From NCBI GenBank assembly GCA_041650255.1, contig JBAZLL010000012.1:1-25289 (forward strand): a stretch of DNA of 25,289 nucleotides, written 5' to 3'. The notes beneath the pieces are model-generated. The model searched no databases. It was not told the DNA's origin and saw only the letters and a list, made by a program, of their open reading frames with translations. This DNA is from 1-14-0-10-45-29 sp041650255. Lineage in GTDB: Archaea > Micrarchaeota > Micrarchaeia > Anstonellales > Anstonellaceae. The stretch's first letter is position 1, and the number at the start of each line of letters is the position of its first letter. A program made the position numbers and the translations under genes. Positions 6,639 to 14,400 of this stretch are shown in pieces.

Positions 6639-7183
6639 GCATTTTCCTTGGATGCTCTCCAAACCCATCGCTGGAAAGCCATTGCAAGCACAACTAGATT
6701 AATCATCGTGCCGACAAATGCCTCGCTTACTGCTGCGATTTGTGCATTCATTCCAACTGGTGTAATATCTCCATATCCTATAGTGAAATATGTGGTTCCG
6801 CTAAAATAGAATATCGTCTGTTCAAGTTTGCCTATGTCCGAACTCCAGTAATGCAGTCCCGGCGGGTCAAGCAATGTGGCGTTTATGTAATAGAACAGTC
6901 CATACGCAAGAATCACTGATATTATAAGAAACACATATTTGTATACGAGCGAACTGACGCTTTTTTGATGAGTAAGTAGCAAATCCCCAAGCAAAACCAT
7001 TACCATCACAATAGTTCCAAAAAGGAGTATTCCCAATATTGCGGGGGTTTCAAGGGCAACAACCAGTTCTTCCGGAAAGAACAATATACTCCCCAGTAGC
7101 AAGAGAACAATTATCCTCGCGGCAAAGTATACTCCCCTGTCCTGAACTTGCCTGACAAACTCGCTAAACACTTTTTCATGCAT
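6626..7183 (-). CDS. Potassium channel-like membrane protein (ion_trans_2 pore)
   Basis: Predicted K+-selective channel subunit of 185 residues in the cytoplasmic membrane. Hydrophobic segments lie at about 22-38, 48-69 and 80-101, then a pore helix and the selectivity filter TIGYGD at 134-139, and a final inner helix at 148-171. No cytoplasmic RCK/TrkA-N regulatory domain follows; the protein ends 14 residues after the last helix in a basic tail. I start at MHEKVF (7183) instead of 7195 because a TATA box centred at 7209-7210 puts transcription start at 7183. Its stop codon overlaps that of the phosphoesterase by four bases in convergent orientation. Confidence 0.85.
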   Translation of the reverse strand: MHEKVFSEFVRQVQDRGVYFAARIIVLLLLGSILFFPEELVVALETPAILGILLFGTIVMVMVLLGDLLLTHQKSVSSLVYKYVFLIISVILAYGLFYYINATLLDPPGLHYWSSDIGKLEQTIFYFSGTTYFTIGYGDITPVGMNAQIAAVSEAFVGTMINLVVLAMAFQRWVWRASKENAKKV

Positions 7184-7205
7184 GTTTCCATTCACTGCTT
7201 TTTCC

Positions 7206-7213
7206 TATATAAA
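7206..7213 (-). promoter_or_regulatory. TATA box of the K+ channel gene
   Basis: The minus strand reads TTTATATA, centred about 26 bases before the ATG at 7183, consistent with a leaderless transcript starting between the tRNA gene and the channel gene. Confidence 0.5.
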
Positions 7214-7252
7214 TCTGGTGCTTTTTTTTGCAAGAGAATAAAGAGTCTAAAA

Positions 7253-7325
7253 TGGGGGGACCGTGATTTGAACACGGACAACCAGGTCCCAAACCTGGCA
7301 GCATACCAGGTTAGCTCATCCCCCC
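7253..7325 (-). tRNA. tRNA-Pro (anticodon UGG)
   Basis: The 73 bases fold as a cloverleaf. The 7-bp acceptor GGGGGGA/TCCCCCC is followed by discriminator A. The D arm AGCT...TGCT has three pairs and a T-T mismatch at its inner end, with GG in the loop. The anticodon stem CCAGG/CCTGG encloses loop TTTGGGA with anticodon TGG. A 4-base variable region leads to the T arm CCGTG/CACGG with loop TTCAAAT. The 3' CCA is not encoded and there is no intron. It lies between the cyclophilin and K+ channel genes on the same strand. Confidence 0.95.
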
Positions 7326-7327
7326 AT

Positions 7328-7356
7328 AAAAAGGAGCAGAATAATTATGCCTGCTC
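7328..7356 (-). terminator. Possible terminator of the cyclophilin gene, just before the tRNA
   Basis: On the minus strand GAGCAG and CTGCTC (complement of 7351-7356 and 7334-7339) can form a 6-bp stem with an 11-base loop, followed by a short T run (complement of 7328-7332). It ends two bases before the tRNA 5' end, so it may instead be part of the tRNA promoter or processing region. Confidence 0.3.
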
Positions 7357-7423
7357 AGAATTAAAAAGTGATATTCACGCCAATTATGGCAAAAAAATTA
7401 TGAAAAATAAGACGATAAAAAAA

Positions 7424-8062
7424 TTATTTTTTCTCATACACCTTGTTCATCTTATCGCCTATTTCTATTTCGTTTACAACGCTCATCCCATTGCCAAGCA
7501 CCTTGCCAAACACGGCATATTGCCCATCAAGAAAAGATGCTTCTCCCGTCACAACATAAAACTGCGAGCTTGCAGAATTCGGGCTTTGCGAGCGAGCCAT
7601 TCCAAGCGAACCCACCACGTGCTTCAAATTCGGTTTTATCTCAAGAGCAATCGTCTTGTCCGCTCCTCCAGTGCCATCTCCGTTCGGGTCTCCTCCCTGC
7701 ACCACAAAATTTGGTTCAACTCGGTGAAATGTCAGCCCATCATAAAATTTGCTTTTCACAAGCTGCATGAAATTATTACCGGTAATCGGCGCTTCTTTCA
7801 CAAATATTTCTGCCTCAAATGTTCCTTTGTCCGTTTCAAACACAACGATTGGATTTTTTGCCATAGTTACGACCTCGCTTTCATTTTGTTTTGCAGATGT
7901 ATTCTGTACTGCAGTTTTGTTTTGCTCCACTGCCTTTGCAGGTTCTGTTCCATAACTTGCCCTTATTGTATTGCCATCAATAATCGTGTTTCCTTCCTGC
8001 TGGCTTACACAGCCCGCAAGAAGTGCAATAGCAACTATAACTGAAAATAAAATCACTTTCAT
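7424..8062 (-). CDS. Lipoprotein cyclophilin-type peptidyl-prolyl isomerase
   Basis: Predicted extracytoplasmic foldase that speeds cis-trans isomerisation of X-Pro bonds. Of 212 residues, the first 18 form a lipoprotein signal with lipobox LLAGC (Cys18), then an Asn/Gln/Thr-rich linker to about residue 70, then a short-form cyclophilin domain: FHRVEPNFVVQGGDPNG, GSLGMARS, ASSQFYVVTG and FLDGQYAVFGKV. The Arg of FHRV and the QGGD and SQF motifs of the active site are present; the Trp position linked with cyclosporin binding is Phe. The ATG at 8062 is preceded by GGTG. Archaeal cyclophilins are usually cytoplasmic, so a lipid-anchored one points to folding of secreted proteins, several of which are encoded nearby. 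Confidence 0.9.
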   Translation of the reverse strand: MKVILFSVIVAIALLAGCVSQQEGNTIIDGNTIRASYGTEPAKAVEQNKTAVQNTSAKQNESEVVTMAKNPIVVFETDKGTFEAEIFVKEAPITGNNFMQLVKSKFYDGLTFHRVEPNFVVQGGDPNGDGTGGADKTIALEIKPNLKHVVGSLGMARSQSPNSASSQFYVVTGEASFLDGQYAVFGKVLGNGMSVVNEIEIGDKMNKVYEKK

Positions 8063-8097
8063 TTACTCACCTGCTATTGAGTTTATTCACATTCCAA

Positions 8098-8111
8098 CTT
8101 ATATTTATTCG
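8098..8111 (-). promoter_or_regulatory. TATA-like element upstream of the cyclophilin gene
   Basis: The minus strand reads GAATAAATATAAG about 40 bases before the ATG at 8062. This would give a short leader that contains the GGTG ribosome binding site. It lies in the 59-base gap after the upstream membrane protein gene. Confidence 0.4.
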
Positions 8112-8121
8112 CAAAACACAC

Positions 8122-8853
8122 TCAAGCCTGCATTGCTTCTTTTGCATGTCTGTGTATTGCCTGTTTTGTAAGCTCGCCTTCGGCCATTTCCAAATCTACA
8201 AACAAATAGTTGCACTTTGACATTTGAGCATAATACTCCTTTTGCCCTTTGATTTCGGCAGATTCCTGTACAAGATTTTCAATGCTTGTCCAAACTGAAA
8301 ACCAGCCTGCAGGAACAAGAATAAACCCGATTATCTCCACCAGTTTGCTTGCAGACGAACTCCAAACGAGCATTGCATGCAGGCTTAGAATAATCATTCC
8401 CGCCGCAAGATACATCAAGCCAGTTTTCTTTCTTTGAGAGCTTTTCTCCTCAAGCCGTTTCATTTCATTTGCAAAATACTCACGGATTTTCTTTTTTGCC
8501 GCACTCTCAATTTTTACATCCCTAATCCCTTTTGGCAAATAAAGGCTTACTTCAAATCCACCTGTCGGAGTTTCCTTATACCTTCTTTTTAGCTCCGCCA
8601 AAAAGTCTTCGGATAATTGCCTCTTTGAATAAGTTCTTGGGTCAAAGTCTGAAAAAATTTCATCATAATCGTCAAGCCAGAAGCCCATTTCATATATCTT
8701 TCTTAGCGGTTCTATCTTTTGTTCTGGCAATTTTTGCATCTGTATTTGTTCATCAATATTTTGATCTAAATTCTTTTTGCCATCTTTCTTCTCGTTCTGT
8801 TCGGCAGTTTTTTGCCATACTGCATGCTTCTGCTCTTCTTTTTGCTCTGCCAT
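8122..8853 (-). CDS. Two-span membrane protein with DYDEIFSDFDPR motif
   Basis: An unrecognised 243-residue protein. Residues 1-48 are Lys/Gln/Glu-rich and probably disordered. Residues 58-95 carry the pattern GFWLDDYDEIFSDFDPRTYS and QLSEDFLAELKRRY, which I have seen in uncharacterised prokaryotic proteins, followed by a strand-like EVSLYLPKGI. After a charged helix, two hydrophobic spans at about 144-164 and 171-190 form a hairpin, so both ends face the same side, probably the cytoplasm. Residues 195-243 are helical. The ATG at 8853 is preceded by GGGGG. It lies between the HAD-fusion gene (66 bases upstream on the same strand) and the cyclophilin gene. No function is proposed. Confidence 0.75.
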   Translation of the reverse strand: MAEQKEEQKHAVWQKTAEQNEKKDGKKNLDQNIDEQIQMQKLPEQKIEPLRKIYEMGFWLDDYDEIFSDFDPRTYSKRQLSEDFLAELKRRYKETPTGGFEVSLYLPKGIRDVKIESAAKKKIREYFANEMKRLEEKSSQRKKTGLMYLAAGMIILSLHAMLVWSSSASKLVEIIGFILVPAGWFSVWTSIENLVQESAEIKGQKEYYAQMSKCNYLFVDLEMAEGELTKQAIHRHAKEAMQA

Positions 8854-8919
8854 AATCCCCCTTACGGGCTTCTTCTTTTAAAACCAAGTCAAATCCGCCA
8901 AATGCTGTTCAATCCGGCG

Positions 8920-11337
8920 TCAGGCTGTTTTTGTGCAAATCAACTGATTTAGAAATTCTTTTGCCTCTTTTGATGCGATTGCACTCGCCCACTTATCCGC
9001 AGTTTTCCTTTGCTTTTTTGGGTGATGTTTTCCAATAAATAAGCATCTCATCCCGGCTGATTTGGCCGCCTTAAGTCCGGCCGTTGAATCCTCTATCACC
9101 AGGCATTCCTCCGGCGCAACTCCAATCATTTTTGCGGCTTTCAAAAATACTTCCGGGTCCGGCTTTCTTTTTTTCACGTCTTCCATCCCAAGAAATTTCA
9201 TAGTAGAAAGACCTATTGATTCAAGCTGATGCGCTATGTGTTTTTTGTGCCCGCCGGAGGCAACAATTGCTTTGAGCTTGTTTTTTTTCGCCCACTTTAC
9301 AATTTGCAATGCCCCTTTCACGGGTTTTACTTCCCCTTTTTTGGCAATTTTTTCAAAAAGCTCTGCTCTTTGACACATAATCTTTTTTGCGTCCGCACCA
9401 TTTAATCCAAATCTTGCAATTATGTCCTTTACAATAAATTCAGAGCCTCTCCCGGTATAATTTGCAAGCCAGTATCTTTCACTAATTTTTATTCCAAACT
9501 TTGCAAACACTTCATTAAACGTTTTCAAATGTGCGCTTTCAGAGTCGGACAGCACGCCGTCCAAATCAAAAATAATCGCTTTAATTTTCGGTTTTGAATC
9601 CGCATTCTCGCAATTCTTTGCATTAATACCAATCATTTTTGCGTTGTTTGCCACAAGAATCGCGACTCTGTTCTTTTTCTTTGTTTTAATTTTTATCAGA
9701 GAGGCGGTTCTTTCTTTTGTTTTTGTTTTTTCATTGTATTCGTCGCTATTTTTCGCATCAAAATAATCTATCCTGCCATTTTGCATCTGCTTTTCATTTG
9801 TCTGCATATCTACAATTAAATTTGAATCAAAAATATCGGAATTCACTTTGTCTGTTTTACCAAAATCATTTTGTGCCCAAGCGTCAATATTTTGTCCGTT
9901 CGCATTAACTTGCATATCTGACTCGGTTATATTCTGTTCCTGCGCGCTTGAAATATTCTGCACACTTGAATTTATGCCAGAGCGCGCTTTCATTTCAATT
10001 TTATCTCCAAATGCAATTTCTGTCCCACGTCTCACCTGTGATTTTGCATCTGCCGCTACTCTCTCCTCAAGAGGAGAAATATTTTTCAAAGAAATAGCCG
10101 TGCTTGCATGATTTCGCGCAAAATTTCCGGAATCGTTTTTTGATGTGTTTGCAATAGCTTCTTTTACTAAATTTTTATTCACATTTTGTTCCCCGTTTCT
10201 TGCTTTCACTCCTTCAAAATATGCCGCAAGCTCTTTTGCAAACTGCTTATTTCGCAGTTTAATATCCCCTTTTCTCGTGTCATCTCTCTCTTCATCATCT
10301 TTCTCAAAAGTTTTTTTCCTTGAATAAAAATCCGCGCCTATAGTTTGGGCAAAAAACCTCGCATTATCAAAATCCCCAACATCTACGAACGTCTCTTTTT
10401 GTGCCATTTTTTGTGCAAGCCCCATCGCTTGCGGGCTTCTTGCGTCAAATTGATAATGTTTTGGGGTTTTTGGAACTCCTCCATTAAGCCAGAAGTCAAC
10501 TCCAATCTTTTTTGCATAATATTGTATCGGCAATTTGAAAATTTTGAGTTGTTCTTCTACAGATTTTGAAAAAAGCCCTTTGTTCATGCGCATGCTCTTG
10601 ACAAACTCTGTAAGCATTTTATCAACCGTATCGTTTCCGATCACCAGTTCGTTCCCATATATAACTGGCATTCTGCCCTGCCGTTCTGGTTCGATTTTCA
10701 AGTTATGTATGTCTTTAACTTCTTGCGAATACGTTGCATTGCCGTTTACATTGCTTGTTTGCACAACATAACTGTCAACATCAAGCCTTATGCTGTGATA
10801 CACCAGTATTATCCTTTTCACATTGCCCAATACTGAAGTATCTATATCATCTGTGCCACCAAACGCTAACTTGCCATCGGGCATTTGCGTTGCCGCCCTT
10901 ACTACCGGTCCATCATTGAGTTCAAAAAGAATGTCAATTCCCCAATATTTGTCCGTTTCCTCTGCAGATCTGAAGTCTTTGCCCTCTTCAAAAAAATACC
11001 AATTCTGCCAATATTCCTTTATCATTTTTTGCTCTTGGGTGGTCTGCCCCTGCGCAAGTATGTATTCTTCCCCACTATCTTTTGCCTTCCCCCTCACCAT
11101 GTTCACACTATGGCCTGCGTGCGATTTTCCAACCCCGAAATCCGTATCACGCTCAAACATTTTTGTGAGCTTTTCTCCATTCAAATACTGTCCTTGTTTG
11201 CTTTCTAATCCCTCAAAATTCCCATTCTCAAGTCGCTTTGAAACAAGAATTTCTATGCTCTTGAAGCCGTTATTTCTATTCATGTTTGCCGTTCTAGATG
11301 GGTTATCCTGTGCAGCAACCATTTGTTTGTCGTCCAT
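8920..11337 (-). CDS. Large protein with unrecognised N-terminal region and C-terminal HAD hydrolase domain
   Basis: 805 residues. Residues 586-805 are a complete HAD subfamily I hydrolase like beta-phosphoglucomutase and phosphoglycolate phosphatase: nucleophile Asp591 and Asp593 in FDLDG, motif II Ser694 in VASGG, motif III Lys725 in KKRKPDPE, motif IV Asp750 in VIEDS, with a helical cap between. Residues 1-345 look folded but I recognise no family. Residues about 346-585 are rich in Asn, Gln, Lys and Ser, with little hydrophobic patterning, and look disordered. There is no signal peptide or membrane span. The frame is continuous, so this is a fusion, not two genes, although an internal start near residue 566 could yield a free HAD enzyme. 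The start has a strong ribosome binding site (GGGAGG). It diverges from the giant surface protein gene. Confidence 0.8.
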   Translation of the reverse strand: MDDKQMVAAQDNPSRTANMNRNNGFKSIEILVSKRLENGNFEGLESKQGQYLNGEKLTKMFERDTDFGVGKSHAGHSVNMVRGKAKDSGEEYILAQGQTTQEQKMIKEYWQNWYFFEEGKDFRSAEETDKYWGIDILFELNDGPVVRAATQMPDGKLAFGGTDDIDTSVLGNVKRIILVYHSIRLDVDSYVVQTSNVNGNATYSQEVKDIHNLKIEPERQGRMPVIYGNELVIGNDTVDKMLTEFVKSMRMNKGLFSKSVEEQLKIFKLPIQYYAKKIGVDFWLNGGVPKTPKHYQFDARSPQAMGLAQKMAQKETFVDVGDFDNARFFAQTIGADFYSRKKTFEKDDEERDDTRKGDIKLRNKQFAKELAAYFEGVKARNGEQNVNKNLVKEAIANTSKNDSGNFARNHASTAISLKNISPLEERVAADAKSQVRRGTEIAFGDKIEMKARSGINSSVQNISSAQEQNITESDMQVNANGQNIDAWAQNDFGKTDKVNSDIFDSNLIVDMQTNEKQMQNGRIDYFDAKNSDEYNEKTKTKERTASLIKIKTKKKNRVAILVANNAKMIGINAKNCENADSKPKIKAIIFDLDGVLSDSESAHLKTFNEVFAKFGIKISERYWLANYTGRGSEFIVKDIIARFGLNGADAKKIMCQRAELFEKIAKKGEVKPVKGALQIVKWAKKNKLKAIVASGGHKKHIAHQLESIGLSTMKFLGMEDVKKRKPDPEVFLKAAKMIGVAPEECLVIEDSTAGLKAAKSAGMRCLFIGKHHPKKQRKTADKWASAIASKEAKEFLNQLICTKTA

Positions 11338-11397
11338 TTATGCCTCCCGCATCATTTAGGCAGATTAGGTTTAAATTACTCCGCAATCATAGAACAG

Positions 11398-11405
11398 TAT
11401 ATAAA
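11398..11405 (+). promoter_or_regulatory. TATA box upstream of the giant surface protein gene
   Basis: TATATAAA in the divergent gap predicts transcription start near 11428, about 18 bases before the proposed TTG start. The same A/T element read on the minus strand (TTTATATA) could drive the HAD-fusion gene with a leader of about 35 bases. Confidence 0.45.
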
Positions 11406-11445
11406 TTTCACCGCGTTTGCGGGCTTTTTTGCATTGGTGGTCTGT

Positions 11446-14400
11446 TTGTCTGGTTTTTCAACTCCTCGAAAAATTTTCGCAATATCTTTTCTTCTTTTGT
11501 TATTATGCTCCTTTTTGCATGCGCAAGAGGCAAATCAGATTATATATGAAAACGAGCAGTCATTGGCGCTGGCATATCATTCATCTTCAAGGCCCGCCAA
11601 CTGGAGCGCAGACTCAATCTTCGACCTCCCATTAGAAACAGATTATGTAAAATTCTGGCAGGGCGACGTGTGGGACAGCCAATATGTAGTAAAAGAAGGA
11701 CATTCAATTTACCTTGTTATAGATTTGTTTTTTGCGCAGTTCATGCACTCAAACAACCCTCTCCCAAACAGGCTGTATCTACCCACCATCCACGAGTCTT
11801 TAACTTCACAGCAAATAGGCTCCTGGAACTCCGGTTCATCCATTCAATACGAAATATCAACTCTTATGCCCGTTTCTCAATATTCAAAAGAACGCGGATA
11901 TCTTCTCAATTCAGTGCAAAGCGTGTCTGATGCAAAGCTCTCTTTTCAAAAGAGCTCCACACTCTACGATACCCTAAAATCATATTCTCAAAAATATTCT
12001 CCATTTAACGCGCTTGATTTTCTTGCAAATTCCCCCGGGTTGCCTGTAAAATATTTTGAATCAAGTGTGCAAACTGCCAGGGATTTACACTCTTATTTCT
12101 CAAGTGAAGGTCCAAAAGATGCCGATTCATTTGTTTCTCGTTTTTATAGTCCGGAGCAAATTTCAAAATACACTTCTATCTATGTTCCTTCCTCATCTAT
12201 TCTTGCATTTTTTGAGGATATAATCACAAACGCTCCCGATTCTCTAAACTATGGCAAATATTGGGAGCTTACAATGGCGCAAAGCTCCGACGCCTTAAGC
12301 AACGGTGCGACCGCCGCAAATAGCATATTTTCGCGCGCGCAAAATAACGCAGATATCCTTTCAAAAATGGGTGCGAACCACCCCTCCTACTATGGCGCTG
12401 CAAGAGAGCCATACTTAAAGTGGAAGAATTTTCTTGCGCAGGTTGCAACCTATACCGATCCAAAATCCGAATTCGTGCAACCTTCAGATGCCGCCTCAAG
12501 ATATGCGTTTGTTTATCGAACACTTGCTTTCCGCTCAAAAGTCAGCCTATCGCCCTCCTCTCTCCCAATATTTGACGAATTCGGGGCAAACAGCTCACTA
12601 GCTTACAATCTTCTCTCATCTCCCGCAAGCGGCTCTCTTATATCTGATGCAATGGAATTTGACAGCAGCCTTTCTGATGCACTGGACGCAATGAATCAAG
12701 AGCTGACCACCGCGAAGCAAACTTCCGAATCCCTCAAAAAAGAGGTCGGCGCTCTCAAAGCATACACTACAAAACAAAAACCAGATTTATTTGCCAGCTG
12801 GGACGAATTTGACATTTCTTCGCAGACAATTGAAGCATCAGCCGCCGCCGGCTCAATTCCCGATTTATATTCGTCCCTTTCAAACCTTGAGCTTGATGCA
12901 AACTCGCAATACGCTCTTGCATCCCAAATAAAAACAACCGATTCGGATTGGGCGGCACTCAAGATGGTTCATTACAAAAATGCATCCACTCTCTTTCTTT
13001 CTGCCAAAGCCGATGCAACTTTGTTGAACGAATCAATGTATTACAAATCTGCCGCTGCCTGCACTCTTGCAGAGCAAAATATACAAGCTCTAAGGCAAAA
13101 ACTATCCCAGCCTTCCCAATCTTCGCAAGCTTATTCTCTGGCAGTTGCATCTGCTTTGCAAAGTTTCAAATCAGCAAATTCCACATTTTTTGCTTCAGAG
13201 CGTTCTCTCTATTTGGGAGAGCAATACGATTTGTGCAGAAAATCAATTTCCTCGTCAACCGCCGGACTCAATGTTCTTTCCTCTCCGCAGGCGCTAAAAG
13301 AAAATAAAGACATTTCAGCCTCCCTCGCTCTTTTGCAAAAATACATAAAAGCCGGAGAAAAAATGAATGCGGATGTTTCTGCCTATTCGGCAAGCTATGA
13401 CGAATATTACGGGCTTTATCAAATCGGTGCCTTGGATTCAGACTCGCTCATTCGCGAAAAAATATCCGCAATTCATTTTGATTTGGATTCAATTCTCTTT
13501 TCACAAACCGATGATTATCTTAATGCAAGAAAGAATGCAATCGCAATAAGTCAGTATTCTCCGCAAACATTAATTGATTTTGACAAAACATTTTCAAAAT
13601 ATAGGGACGGCTCGCTTTGGTCATTATTTGCGCTTGAAAATTACAACTCTTTAGACTCGCCTTTGCAATCAACACTGAACTCGCAGGAAAAGGCGGCATC
13701 ATCCGCACTCGTCAAATCCATCTGTTCAAATGCCGTATTTATCGCGGAAAATAATTTCCCTCCAACTTTTTCGCAGGCATACAATATTGGCGGAACTTGG
13801 TCTTCCAAAAACAGCATGCCGATTTCTTTCCAATCCGGCGCACAAATTTCATGCCCGTTTGAATATCCGTTTCAAATTCGCGAAATCACTCAAAAATCCC
13901 AAAATCTGCAATCGGCATATTCCGCAAACGGACAACTGCGCCTTTCATTGGGCGAAGTTGGTGCAAGCGCGCCAATCTCCTTCACCTTCTCGTCAGTGCA
14001 AGTCGCATTTGATGCAAAGCAGGATTCCTGCCTTCTTCAAATATCCAAATCCGGTGCAATGCAGTTGAGTGCGAACTATTCTCTTGATAGCCTGTTTTAT
14101 TCCCCGCTTGCAAGGCTGAACATCCCTTGGCAATCTCAATATTCTTCTGCAAGCGCAACCTTGCAAAAAGGCAGTGGCGAAAAAGTAAACGGGACTTTTA
14201 GCTTTGATGAAAACGCGCAAAGCATTTTGCAATTTGAAATTGCAAAAATTTCAGCAGGAAAATCACAAGCATCCATTCAGGCATATTTGAATTCGCCCGC
14301 TTCAGTGCAAAAGCAAAATATGCAAATTGCCCCATCCGAAAAAGGAGGGCAATTGTCCGTTTCCTATATTCTAAACCTCAGCAATTTGCCCAAATGCTCA

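Noticed and set aside
7148..8044. An 298-codon open frame on the plus strand.
   Set aside because: It runs antisense through the tRNA-Pro gene and the cyclophilin gene and its translation is Lys/His/Phe-rich with no family pattern; both features on the minus strand are certain.
10739..10743. Possibility that the HAD-fusion protein is two genes.
   Set aside because: The frame is continuous over 805 codons, and no stop or clear internal ribosome binding site separates the parts, so one gene is annotated; an internal start near residue 566 is only mentioned.
11323..11445. Longer 5' end of the giant surface protein gene starting at the ATG at 11323.
   Set aside because: It would overlap the divergent HAD gene, lie before the TATA box at 11398-11405 and put about 40 extra residues before a good signal peptide. 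The TTG at 11446 with GGTG fits better.
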